39,298 nucleotides of DNA from Pseudobacteriovorax antillogorgiicola (lineage in GTDB: Bacteria > Bdellovibrionota_B > Oligoflexia > Oligoflexales > RGVZ01): the NCBI GenBank assembly GCA_945865565.1, contig CAMBEK010000016.1, positions 1 through 39,298 on the forward strand, written 5' to 3'. Both the position numbers and the translations under genes were made by a program. The notes under the pieces are model-generated. The model saw only the letters and a program-made list of their open reading frames with translations. It made no database searches and was not told where the DNA came from. This document shows, one piece after another, positions 1-7,942 of this stretch (position 1 is its first letter; each line of letters opens with the position of its first letter).

Positions 1-371
1 GCCTGGGCAACGTGGCCGGCACCAAAGACCGCAATGTTCCAGGTCCGGTTTGCCGCAAGTTCATAAAACACTGTGGCAACCCCACCACACACCATGTTCA
101 AGTCCTGTTGCAAGTCATAGCGGACCAGGCACGGTTCGCTCTCGGCCCCAGCGCGGGCAATCAACCCCTTGGCGTGCTCGATGGCCTTGGCCTCCAACCG
201 CCCCCCGCCAATGGTTCCCCAGGCGAGGCCCGCATTGGTGATGATGGCCTTGGCCCCGATATCTTGTGGAACATGACCCTCCGGCGCAATCAGTGTCACC
301 GTGACAAACGCGGCGCCTTGGAGGGAAAGGTCCTGCGCCTTGGCAATATACTCGCGGATGAAGCGGCTCAC
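1..371 (-). CDS. xdhC: XdhC-type accessory protein of xanthine dehydrogenase (partial, C-terminus outside window)
   Basis: XdhC proteins bind molybdenum cofactor, help sulfurate it and deliver it to XdhB in the cytoplasm. The visible N-terminal part reads FIREYIAKAQDLSLQGAAFV, then VTVTLIAPEGHVPQDIGAKA, and a TIGGGRLEAKAIEHA segment. These match the XdhC/CoxF N-terminal domain, whose usual G-S-x-P-R motif is G-H-V-P-Q here. A second domain begins at IAVFGAGHVAQ, a Rossmann-type glycine motif, just before the left edge. I chose GTG at 371 because it forms a GTGA overlap with the xdhB stop. An in-frame ATG at 410 would add 13 residues with no family similarity. It is the third gene of an xdhA-xdhB-xdhC operon. 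The identity is firm; the exact start is less so. Confidence 0.87.
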   Translation of the reverse strand, partial: MSRFIREYIAKAQDLSLQGAAFVTVTLIAPEGHVPQDIGAKAIITNAGLAWGTIGGGRLEAKAIEHAKGLIARAGAESEPCLVRYDLQQDLNMVCGGVATVFYELAANRTWNIAVFGAGHVAQ

Positions 372-2863
372 TTCGACACCGATCCCGACGCCGCATCGCC
401 TGCGTCCCATTTAGCAAAATCTTCAGGAGTCAGAGCACGAAGAACCCGCTCTGACGTCGCCGGAATCTCTATGGGAACAATCTTGTTGTTGCGGAAGGCC
501 ATGACGGCATCACGCACCGCCGTCCACACGGAAATCGAAAGGAGCAAAGGCGGCTCGCCCGCAGCCTTTGTGCCGCGGACGTTTACGGTGTTGCCTTCAT
601 TGTGAACGAGGTTCGCGTTAAAGATACGCGGCGTGTCTTGCACGCTGGGAATTTTATAAGTGCTCGGAGAATGAGTCAGCAGGAGACCGTCAGCGTTGTA
701 CACAAGATTTTCGGTCGTCATCCAACCCATGCCCTGAATGAAGCCCCCTGTTACCTGGCCCATATCGAGGCCATGATTTACGGGACGGCCTAGATCCATC
801 AGGATATCGACGCGACGGACTTTAACTTCACCCGTCCAGCGGTCCAATTCAACCTCGCTCGTGGCGACGCCTTGGGTGAAATAAAGAAACGCGCGACCTT
901 GGCCCTTAACTTTGTCAAAGCCAAGGTTTGGGATGTGAAAGTGGGCGTACTCGCTGACCGAGATGCGGTTCAAATAGGCTTCGCGGACCAGTTCTGAAAA
1001 TCCGATGCTGAAGCCAGCGCCAGAGCTCGAGCCAGAGCCAGAGCCAAGACTCAACTGCACCTGGCCATCGCGGAACTGAACCTGCGTCAAATCTGGATCG
1101 TTTAGGCCCGCCCCGACTTGAATTTCCGGGACCGTGCCAAGCCCGGCCGTCTTGTTGGCCCAAGAATCCTGCGGGATATCTTTTAACCTGATGGCCAATG
1201 CTGCGAGGCGTTTTTTCAGCGCCACACAAGCCTGCATGGCAGCCGCACCGTTAATGTCGGTGCCACTGGAGGCCGCCGTGGGCGACGTGTTGGCATTTTT
1301 CTCGGTCGAAGTTGGCATCACGCGCACGGCCGACATGGGCAAGCCAAACTGTTCGGCGACAATTGCGGCAATGCGGGCGTTGACCCCCTGCCCCATCTCG
1401 ACGGCACCGGTTGAAACCTGCACCGTGCCATCCGTGTGGATGATCACCAAGGCGTTGCCTTGGTTCAAAAATCTTGTCGTAAAAGAGATCCCGAATTTCA
1501 CCGCCGTCAAAGACAGGCCGCGGGGATTTCCGCCATTTTCCAGAGCCGTCTTGTTCCAAGCTTGAATCTCGCTGCGGCGTTTGCGGTATTCGCATTCCCG
1601 TTCCAGTTTTTCAAACAACCCTGGAAGTAAGTTGTTTTCAACCTTTTGCCCGTAATGGGTTGTGTCTTGACCGGGCCCGTAACAATTGAGTTTGCGAATA
1701 TCAAGGGCATCGCGCCCCGTGACCCTGGCAATGTCTTCAATGATTGACTCAATCATGGCGACACCTTTGGGGCCGCCGAATCCGCGAAATGCAGTGTGCG
1801 GATGGTAATTCAGCCGGCAGACTTGACCACGGACGCGCATGTCCGCAATGAAATAGGCGTTGTCGCTGTGCAACATAGCCCGTTCCATGATGGCCGTCGA
1901 TAAATCGGCGTAGGCGCCGCCATCGGAATAAAGCATCGCATCAAGGGCCAGGATGCGCCCATCGTCATCAAACCCGACGTCATAATGGATTTGGAACGGG
2001 TTACGTTTGCCGGTGATGATCATGTCGTCATCTTTGGAGATCGCCAGGCGTGCCGGGCGACCGCTCTTTTGCGCGATCATCGCAGCATAGGCCGCAATCG
2101 GGGCGGCTTGGGATTCCTTGCCGCCAAACCCGCCGCCAAGGCGCTTTGCAATGCAAACAACATCTTTAAAGGACAGGCCGCAAGCTTCGGCCACGACGTG
2201 CTGGGTCTCGGTCGGATGCTGGGTCGATGAGTGGACTTCAAGTTGGCCGTCTTCGCGGGGATAAACGGCCGCCGCCTGGCTCTCAAGGTAAAAGTGATCG
2301 GCACCGCGAATGACCACAACGCCAGAAAGTTTATGCTTTGCGCGGGCGATGGCCGACACGGCATCGCCGCGGGCAATCGTGCGTTCTGAACCAATAAAAC
2401 TTTTTGCGGCGAGGGCTTCGTCAATGGTCCGGATCGCCGGCAGTTTCTGCCATTCCACCTGAACCGCCGCCAGACCCTTTGCCAAGGCCTCGCGCGTCTC
2501 CGCACCAACAACAGCCACCACCTCGCCCGCGTAGTTGACTTCGCTGGCGGCAATAACCGGTTGATCCTGAAAAATCGTTCCCCAGGCATTGTGGACGACA
2601 TCCTTTGCCGTGATTGCCGCCTTCACACCGGGGATTTTCAGCGCCGGCGAGGCATCCAGTTTGGCAACCCGTGCCCTGGCAAATGGGCTGTAAACAAGGC
2701 CGCAAAAAAGCTCGCCCTTCAGCATCGGACGGTCATCGACATATTCCGAACGGCCGGTCACGTGGGTCAAGGCGGAATCGTGAGGGGCACTGCCTTTGCC
2801 TGTGCTGTCCTTACCGATATCCTTGCCTGTGATGATCTGAAGTGAACCCTTTGGGTCAAACAC
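368..2863 (-). CDS. xdhB: Xanthine dehydrogenase, molybdopterin-binding large subunit
   Basis: This subunit hydroxylates hypoxanthine and xanthine at the molybdenum centre. It has 831 residues, against about 780 for Rhodobacter-type XdhB. Visible motifs are GGGFGGKESQ with Glu250, MERAMLHSDNAY with Arg328, HTAFRGFGGPKG with Arg360, and GTKAAGEPPLLL with Glu770. By spacing and context these correspond to bovine Glu802, Arg880, Arg912 and Glu1261, the substrate-binding and catalytic residues. This favours a true purine hydroxylase over a generic aldehyde oxidase. The extra length lies between Arg360 and Glu770 and includes a Gly/Ser-rich stretch near residues 604-618. The start is GTG, preceded by a perfect AGGAGG six bases upstream, and it overlaps the xdhA 3' end by 8 bp. 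Its own stop overlaps the xdhC start. Confidence 0.96.
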   Translation of the reverse strand: MFDPKGSLQIITGKDIGKDSTGKGSAPHDSALTHVTGRSEYVDDRPMLKGELFCGLVYSPFARARVAKLDASPALKIPGVKAAITAKDVVHNAWGTIFQDQPVIAASEVNYAGEVVAVVGAETREALAKGLAAVQVEWQKLPAIRTIDEALAAKSFIGSERTIARGDAVSAIARAKHKLSGVVVIRGADHFYLESQAAAVYPREDGQLEVHSSTQHPTETQHVVAEACGLSFKDVVCIAKRLGGGFGGKESQAAPIAAYAAMIAQKSGRPARLAISKDDDMIITGKRNPFQIHYDVGFDDDGRILALDAMLYSDGGAYADLSTAIMERAMLHSDNAYFIADMRVRGQVCRLNYHPHTAFRGFGGPKGVAMIESIIEDIARVTGRDALDIRKLNCYGPGQDTTHYGQKVENNLLPGLFEKLERECEYRKRRSEIQAWNKTALENGGNPRGLSLTAVKFGISFTTRFLNQGNALVIIHTDGTVQVSTGAVEMGQGVNARIAAIVAEQFGLPMSAVRVMPTSTEKNANTSPTAASSGTDINGAAAMQACVALKKRLAALAIRLKDIPQDSWANKTAGLGTVPEIQVGAGLNDPDLTQVQFRDGQVQLSLGSGSGSSSGAGFSIGFSELVREAYLNRISVSEYAHFHIPNLGFDKVKGQGRAFLYFTQGVATSEVELDRWTGEVKVRRVDILMDLGRPVNHGLDMGQVTGGFIQGMGWMTTENLVYNADGLLLTHSPSTYKIPSVQDTPRIFNANLVHNEGNTVNVRGTKAAGEPPLLLSISVWTAVRDAVMAFRNNKIVPIEIPATSERVLRALTPEDFAKWDAGDAASGSVSK
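1020..1051 (-). repeat. Gly/Ser codon repeat inside xdhB
   Basis: A short run of repeated gagcca-type units encodes a Gly-Ser-Gly-Ser stretch near residues 604-618 of XdhB. It lies in the part of the protein that is longer than usual. It reads as a flexible linker and could vary in length by slippage. Confidence 0.6.
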
Positions 2864-4310
2864 CGAGCACCTCCTGGCCGTAACGGCGGAAGAGGTTTGC
2901 CGCCAGAACCCGGCGGTAGGCTGCCGTTCCGCGCGCGTCGGAGAGAGGGGTCAAGGCACCGGCAATCAATTGCGCAACGGTTTCGATCAAATCGGGGGAC
3001 AACACGACGCCTTGAAGGGCCGCCTCTGCGCCGGGCACCCGGACCGGAGTTGCTGCGACACCGCCAAAGGCGATGCGTGCCGATGTGACGACGCGCGCCG
3101 GGCCTCGTCCCGAAGTGGTCAGGGCAAAAGCTCCGCTGACGGCGCTGATGTCCAGGTCTTTTCTTTGGCTGACTTTGTAGAGCCGCAGAAATTCACGGGG
3201 CGGCGTTTTATCAAAGGACACGTGGGTGATGATTTCGCCCGGTTCCATCGCAAGTTTTTTATAGCCAAGGTAAAACGCGGTCATGGGCACTGCGCGTTTT
3301 TTCACTGGGCCCTTGCCCCCGGGGCGACTGGCCAAATGGACGGTGCCGCCCGCAATCAAAAGAAACGGCAAGGTATCGCCAATCGGCGACGCGTTGGCAA
3401 TGTTGCCGACTAGAGTCGCGACATTTTTAATTTGGGGAGATGCAAACAAATTCAGAAAACGAGAAAATTCCGGCGCAGTGTCCATCGTGGCGCGGCGCAA
3501 ATCGGCCAGAGTCACCCGCGCGCCGATGGTGATGCCGGTGCGATTTTTTTTGATCGCATAAAGTTCCGGAATCAGATGCAAACTTAGAATCGCCTGAGGC
3601 AATGGTTTGCCCTTGTTGATCTGGACGCCAAGATCCGTGGCGGCGCCGAGAACGCGGAATCCCGGGTTGTGCGCCGCAAATGTCGTCGCATCGCGCAGGG
3701 TTGCCGGAGCAAAATAAACGACATCGTCATTTTTTATGGTCACCGGTTTCTTTTGGGTCGCAAGCAAATCATCGGTGGCAGCATCGTTCAAATAACGCCC
3801 GGCCACGGAGTGGGTTTTACTGGCGCGGGCCATCACGGCAGCATCGATGATCGGTTGATACCCGGTGCAGCGGCAAAGATTTCCGGTCAAGTAATTGCTG
3901 GCGGTTTTGGCGTCGACCTGGTCGTGCCGCTCCAGCATCGCGCTCAGCGCCATGACGAATCCCGGCGTGCAATAACCGCACTGAGATCCGTGGCAGTCGG
4001 TCATCGCTTTTTGGGCCGGAGAAAGTTCCGGACCATTTTGGATGCCTTCGACCGTGACAATGTGGGACCCGTCCAATTGGGCTACGGTGGCAATGCAGGA
4101 GTTGATCGCCTCAAACCGGGGCGTCCCGTCCGGCGTGGGAAATGCCCTCAAGACGGTGCATGCGCCGCAGTCACCCTCGGCACAAACAATCTTGGTTCCG
4201 GGCAGGCTGGCTTCCTTGCGGAGCCATTCGGCCATCATCATCAGGGCCTCACGACCGCGAACCTCGCGCCGGACCCCGTTCAAATAAATGGTGGAGCAGT
4301 CTCTCATCAT
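2856..4310 (-). CDS. xdhA: Xanthine dehydrogenase small subunit (2Fe-2S plus FAD domains)
   Basis: This is the electron-transfer subunit, which passes electrons from the molybdenum site of XdhB through two iron-sulfur clusters to FAD and NAD+. Numbering from ATG 4310 (484 aa), Cys43, Cys48, Cys51 and Cys72 form the plant-ferredoxin-type cluster. Cys111, Cys114, Cys146 and Cys148 (GSQCGYCTPG, GNLCRCTGYQP) form the helical cluster. The FAD domain follows from about residue 195, with ATDLGVQINKG and VGNIANASPIGDTLP. The C-terminal CO dehydrogenase flavoprotein-like domain completes the XdhA layout. An upstream in-frame TTG would add seven residues; ATG 4310 (or 4307) is preferred. It is first in the xdhABC operon and divergent from the lipoprotein gene at 4439. 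Confidence 0.95.
   Translation of the reverse strand: MMRDCSTIYLNGVRREVRGREALMMMAEWLRKEASLPGTKIVCAEGDCGACTVLRAFPTPDGTPRFEAINSCIATVAQLDGSHIVTVEGIQNGPELSPAQKAMTDCHGSQCGYCTPGFVMALSAMLERHDQVDAKTASNYLTGNLCRCTGYQPIIDAAVMARASKTHSVAGRYLNDAATDDLLATQKKPVTIKNDDVVYFAPATLRDATTFAAHNPGFRVLGAATDLGVQINKGKPLPQAILSLHLIPELYAIKKNRTGITIGARVTLADLRRATMDTAPEFSRFLNLFASPQIKNVATLVGNIANASPIGDTLPFLLIAGGTVHLASRPGGKGPVKKRAVPMTAFYLGYKKLAMEPGEIITHVSFDKTPPREFLRLYKVSQRKDLDISAVSGAFALTTSGRGPARVVTSARIAFGGVAATPVRVPGAEAALQGVVLSPDLIETVAQLIAGALTPLSDARGTAAYRRVLAANLFRRYGQEVLGV
2870..2875 (-). promoter_or_regulatory. Shine-Dalgarno AGGAGG of xdhB
   Basis: A perfect AGGAGG on the minus strand lies six bases before the GTG at 2863, inside the 3' end of xdhA. 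It fixes a GTG start for xdhB and indicates translation coupled to xdhA. Confidence 0.8.
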
Positions 4311-4316
4311 GGGTCT

Positions 4317-4344
4317 TCTATAACATGCCAATCATCCAGCCCAA
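4317..4344 (-). promoter_or_regulatory. Candidate promoter of xdhABC
   Basis: On the minus strand, TTGGGC (4344-4339) and TATAGA (4322-4317) are 16 bp apart. They lie so close to the ATG at 4310 that a transcript would start at or next to the start codon, which has only a weak purine-rich stretch before it. This is a pattern match only. Confidence 0.3.
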
Positions 4345-4392
4345 CCTATCTTTTTGACTCGATAATTTGGCTTGTACCAGAGGTCGAAGGGC

Positions 4393-4411
4393 GTGTAGCC
4401 TTCCGTTACAC
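4393..4411 (+). other. Small inverted repeat upstream of the modular lipoprotein
   Basis: GTGTA (4393-4397) and TACAC (4407-4411) flank a nine-base spacer, with GGG before and CCC after that may extend the stem. It sits about 17 bases before the GGAG ribosome site of the gene at 4439. It could be a 5' leader hairpin or an operator between the divergent genes. Confidence 0.3.
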
Positions 4412-4438
4412 CCCCGGGCCAACCCAAGGAGAATAGTC

Positions 4439-5494
4439 ATGCGTGCCACCAAACGGTTTTCTCTTATTTCCGCTTTTGCCGCGTTCATGATTTTGGCTGC
4501 CTGTGGCAGCGCGACATCGGCATTTGCCGCCATCCACGAACTTAAATTGGCTGGGCCGGGCACTTCGCCTGACGACCCGGCTTGCGTTAAACAAGCGAAT
4601 GACATTGCCAATGAATTCGGCCGGTTGTCGGGTGTCACGATTATCGAAGTCACGTGCCAGTCAGATCCCGTCGCAGAAAATTTGGCCATCATCCGCTATG
4701 CCGCTCCGGATGCAGTCAATGTCTACAATTCCAACACCGGCCAACTCGATCACTTTAGCAACGGTTACGACACTGTTGAAGAATGCTCTGCAGGGCTTGC
4801 CCCAGAGATTGACATCTACAGCCGCCATACGGGAATCAGCCCGTTTGCTGCCTATTGCTTCAACTCAATGACCCCAGGCTCCGGTTGGGTCGGAACTTAC
4901 AAGACTGCGATTTACGGGATCAATCCAAACCCGGGCCTACCGGCGAGCCGAAAACACCGGGCTGGCGCGACCATCACCCTGCCCCCTCTGGACATCCCGG
5001 CCGTGAAAACCATGGCGACTGGCATTGCGCAGCGTTCGGGAATCGATATTGTTTCGGTCAGCATCGGGCAGGGACTTTCCACTTGGGAAATCAGCGCAGC
5101 TTTTTACGGCACCAAAAACGTCAACATTCTGGCCGAACCACTTGGAAATTTTGCTGCGGGAACCTCTTGTGAAGAAAACGCGACGGCCCTGAATCAGGTG
5201 TGGAGCACGTCGGGACTGATTGACGCAGGTTTCTTCTGCATGGATGCCTCGCGCAACGCCCGCCGCCTCGGAATGTTCTGGTGGTCCAGCCATTCATTTA
5301 GTGGTGAAGACTTCATCATCAATCGTCTGGACACCGATTACGCAGATATTGAATCTTGCCAGGCAGGGAAAGCCAAACTTGTCGACAGCCTGACCCGCGC
5401 CGGTGAACACGTGGTTGCAGCACTCTGTTCCCACGCCTATACGCCTGCTCCAGGCAAACCGTTACCTTTTCAGGTCACGGTGATCACGAAATAA
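4439..5494 (+). CDS. Predicted lipoprotein with repeated Cys-pair modules, function unknown
   Basis: I do not recognise a family. The 351-residue product starts at ATG 4439, with GGAG seven bases upstream. It has a signal peptide ending in the lipobox LAAC (Cys22), so export and lipidation are expected. The mature part shows at least four copies of a pattern in which two cysteines are 22-23 residues apart: Cys49/Cys73, Cys116/Cys140, Cys244/Cys267 and Cys307/Cys330. Each pair brackets an amphipathic helix, a (T/S)G or AG turn and a hydrophobic strand. A fifth copy around residues 187-232 keeps the pattern but lacks both cysteines. The period is about 55-72 residues. Each pair probably forms a disulfide in the envelope. 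The next gene follows after 18 bp and encodes a SurA-like protein, so the two are probably co-transcribed. Confidence 0.8.
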   Translation: MRATKRFSLISAFAAFMILAACGSATSAFAAIHELKLAGPGTSPDDPACVKQANDIANEFGRLSGVTIIEVTCQSDPVAENLAIIRYAAPDAVNVYNSNTGQLDHFSNGYDTVEECSAGLAPEIDIYSRHTGISPFAAYCFNSMTPGSGWVGTYKTAIYGINPNPGLPASRKHRAGATITLPPLDIPAVKTMATGIAQRSGIDIVSVSIGQGLSTWEISAAFYGTKNVNILAEPLGNFAAGTSCEENATALNQVWSTSGLIDAGFFCMDASRNARRLGMFWWSSHSFSGEDFIINRLDTDYADIESCQAGKAKLVDSLTRAGEHVVAALCSHAYTPAPGKPLPFQVTVITK

Positions 5495-5512
5495 CACGGA
5501 GGCTTGCACGCG

Positions 5513-6454
5513 ATGGACCTGAAAAAGGAAAGTAAAAATAAAAATAAAATTTACGCCCTGTTGATTGCCTCCGCGATTGCAGGCGTGGCTGGATACTTTT
5601 TTATAAATCCAAAAGTGGCTCAGGTCGGCGATTATTCAATTTACAAAAATGATGTCGATTGCCGGGACGCGATCATCCTGAGCAGCTATCCGGACGACAA
5701 AAGAAAGCTGGGCCTTTACCAGTTGACCCAGTCGTACCAGTACGCGCAGATCCTGAAGAACTTCAAACAGACGATCACCAAGGATCAAATCCAAAAGGAA
5801 AAAGAGCGCATCGACAAGTCCACGTTGATGCCTGAGAATCTCGCCAAGATCAAAGCCGCCTGCGGTGGCGACGGCTGGGCTTATGAAAATGCTTTTATTT
5901 TGCCGGCCTTGGTGGACCGGGTCATTTATTACGAATTCTTTCTGAAGAATCCAGAAATTCACCGGGAATTATTTGAGAAGGCTCAAGGGTGGCGCGACCG
6001 TGCCATTAAAAATCCTGGGGATTTTGAAACTCTGGCTAAAAAAGAAAATCACCCGGTTTCATTGTTTGCGGTGTCCCTGGACCGTGGCCTGGAGTGGGCC
6101 CCTCCACCCGGGATAAAAGGCATGAAGCAAGGTCCAGCCATGATCGATCGCAGCGGCAAGGGAGCCCCGGCGGCAATCCAAAGGAGCTTGGACCAGCAGC
6201 AGGAACAACAAATTTCTGCTGAAGGAAAAAAATGGATCGAAGACGTGATCAAGCCCCTTCAGCCTGGACAGGTGTCGCCGCTCGTCATCGACCAGGGCGA
6301 AGTTTGGATGGTCGTGAAGTATCTGAAACCGACCGTGAATGAAAAAAACAGCTTCAACATGCAGGGAGCTGTCTTTCCGAAAAGGAATTATGGGGAATGG
6401 CTGGAGGCTCAAAAAAAGTTGATCCCGGTCAATCCACCGCTACTTCTTAAGTGA
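5513..6454 (+). CDS. Membrane-anchored SurA/PpiD-like periplasmic protein
   Basis: The product has 313 residues. ATG 5513 is chosen because GGAGG lies ten bases upstream; a TTG at 5504 is too close to that site. A basic N-terminus and one transmembrane segment (about residues 13-30) are followed by VAQVGDYSIYKNDV. That resembles the start of the SurA/PpiD N-terminal chaperone fold. A charged helical region comes next. Near the C-terminus, DFETLAKKEN and LQPGQVSPLVIDQGEVWMVV look like pieces of a parvulin-type peptidyl-prolyl isomerase domain. The full parvulin signature is not visible, so any isomerase domain is degenerate. It probably acts as an envelope chaperone, perhaps for the Cys-rich lipoprotein encoded just upstream. 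Its last 15 bp overlap the convergent transporter gene. Confidence 0.6.
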   Translation: MDLKKESKNKNKIYALLIASAIAGVAGYFFINPKVAQVGDYSIYKNDVDCRDAIILSSYPDDKRKLGLYQLTQSYQYAQILKNFKQTITKDQIQKEKERIDKSTLMPENLAKIKAACGGDGWAYENAFILPALVDRVIYYEFFLKNPEIHRELFEKAQGWRDRAIKNPGDFETLAKKENHPVSLFAVSLDRGLEWAPPPGIKGMKQGPAMIDRSGKGAPAAIQRSLDQQQEQQISAEGKKWIEDVIKPLQPGQVSPLVIDQGEVWMVVKYLKPTVNEKNSFNMQGAVFPKRNYGEWLEAQKKLIPVNPPLLLK

Positions 6455-6886
6455 CAGCAACGCCCCGGCCATCGCCAACACCATGCCGGCGATCCGCGGC
6501 ATGGTCGGAGGGCGCCCTTCCGCAAGGGTGTCCCAAATCAGAGATGTGAAAAGTTGCCCGGCAAGCATTCCGACGACAGTCGCCACGGCCCCGACGGAAC
6601 TGATCGCCAGCGGGACCAAAGCCGTCAGCGTGAATGAAATGAATCCTGGGATGACGTACCACCAGTTGATGCCACCCGTAAAACGAGGCCGGACCAAATC
6701 TGGAACCCGGTCGCCCAAAGCAAAAAAAGCCCCCAACGTCACCATCGCCAATACGAATAAAACACTGTGATTCAGAACGATCGCGAAGCCAAGACCGCGT
6801 TCATCCATGATGTGGCGATTGATGGCCGGCTGGAACACGACGAGGATGCCGAGGAGCAAGGGCAGCAAAGATCTTATGTCAGTCAC
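6440..6886 (-). CDS. YdcZ/DUF606-family small membrane transporter
   Basis: A 148-residue, very hydrophobic protein with about five membrane segments. The start reads LLPLLLGILVVFQPAINRHI, followed by GGINWWYVIPGFISFTLTAL, and then VGAVATVVGMLAGQLFTSLI. It ends PRIAGMVLAMAGALLSLKK. This layout is typical of the DUF606 branch of the drug/metabolite transporter superfamily; the substrate is unknown. GTG 6886 is the start, 18 bp after the preceding gene. It is last in a run with guanine deaminase, so a link to purine or ammonium movement is possible but unproven. The 3' end overlaps the convergent SurA-like gene by 15 bp. Confidence 0.82.
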   Translation of the reverse strand: MTDIRSLLPLLLGILVVFQPAINRHIMDERGLGFAIVLNHSVLFVLAMVTLGAFFALGDRVPDLVRPRFTGGINWWYVIPGFISFTLTALVPLAISSVGAVATVVGMLAGQLFTSLIWDTLAEGRPPTMPRIAGMVLAMAGALLSLKK

Positions 6887-6904
6887 GGGTTTCAGATTCC
6901 TTTT

Positions 6905-7933
6905 TTATGGCTTCGGCTTCCTGCCGTTGATCACTTCGATGGCGTAAATAAGTCCAGACTCCAAGGCCGTACCAGAGAGCCCAGCCCGTTTGATCCAGAC
7001 TTCGATTGGAAATACCCGGATTGCGAGGAACAGCAAATAACCAAACGCAAGGGGCCGAAAAATACCCCATATGACCGGAGCCAGGTCATCTTCCGCAAAC
7101 CAGAAAAAAATCCCGGTCATGGCCAGCGGCAGCAAAAAGAGCGGCCGTCGAACATCATTCAGGGCGCCGCGCATCGCGATCATAAAACCTGCCATGAAGT
7201 TCGCGCGGGGCGCTGGATTGGAGTCCCCTGTCAAAGTCGTCACGTCGGGCAAACTTTTAAGCCCCTTGAGGCCTAATTTGACCAGGCGGTCGTTTAACAA
7301 TTGCTGCTCGTTGACGTTGGAATGCCACCCGGCGAAGCTGACCGCCATGCTCACGAAAGATTTCGCCACCACAAAAATAGCGACCGCCTGAACCATCATC
7401 GCGGGAGTGATGACGACAATGCCGCTTAAAAGCTTGCTGTAGTATGCGAATACTTTCGCCATCTGCTCTTGGCCCAACGCAAAACCGTAAACGAGCCAAA
7501 GGATTGCCAGCGGCTGGAAAACACCCCACACAGCCAACAGCCCAGCGCCAATCAGGCAGCCAATTAAATTTGCCCCAAAAACAATCGTGCCAAGGGTGAA
7601 CAACAACCCTTGTGAAGCGATGGCCAGCATCGGCAAAAGTTTTTTTCCAGCCGGCGACAAGGACTTTAAAAGGGCCGTGATATTGGAAACCTGAAAGGGA
7701 AGGGTCCGGGCATCAGGTTGGTTTCGGTTCAACTTGACGAGACGGGTTAAAAAAAGCGCCTGATTGATGGAAAGAAACGTCCCGGTCAGGGGAATCTTCA
7801 AACCATGAAGCAGACTGCCCAGTCCGATTTCAGCCAGGCTCAAAGTCCCGGCGTAAAATCCCGTTATTTTAGGATCGGTTCCGGTGCCTTCCAAATCCTT
7901 TTGGACATCGTTGCCCGGTCGTTTATTTTCCAT
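6905..7933 (-). CDS. Polytopic inner-membrane protein, unknown function
   Basis: A 342-residue protein of a family I cannot name. The N-terminus is soluble and charged. A motif IGLGSLLHGLKIPLTGTFLS then leads into about six hydrophobic stretches, near residues 99-120, 123-155 (two helices), 170-205 and 267-312. A polar segment around residues 206-260 contains a NVNEQQLLNDRL helix. The GSLLHGLKIPLTG motif is vaguely reminiscent of small-molecule uptake (S-component-like) proteins, but this is only an impression. The gene begins nine bases after guanine deaminase and is followed by the YdcZ-type gene, so the three form one unit. A role in moving a purine or a deamination product is an inference from position. 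Confidence 0.7.
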   Translation of the reverse strand: MENKRPGNDVQKDLEGTGTDPKITGFYAGTLSLAEIGLGSLLHGLKIPLTGTFLSINQALFLTRLVKLNRNQPDARTLPFQVSNITALLKSLSPAGKKLLPMLAIASQGLLFTLGTIVFGANLIGCLIGAGLLAVWGVFQPLAILWLVYGFALGQEQMAKVFAYYSKLLSGIVVITPAMMVQAVAIFVVAKSFVSMAVSFAGWHSNVNEQQLLNDRLVKLGLKGLKSLPDVTTLTGDSNPAPRANFMAGFMIAMRGALNDVRRPLFLLPLAMTGIFFWFAEDDLAPVIWGIFRPLAFGYLLFLAIRVFPIEVWIKRAGLSGTALESGLIYAIEVINGRKPKP

Positions 7934-7942
7934 TAATTTCGA

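Noticed and set aside
12..605. Plus-strand open frame of 197 codons
   Set aside because: It is opposite xdhC and xdhB, which have clear family motifs; its protein has no recognisable pattern.
3669..4436. Plus-strand open frame of 255 codons
   Set aside because: It lies opposite the iron-sulfur domains of xdhA and has no ribosome site or family similarity.
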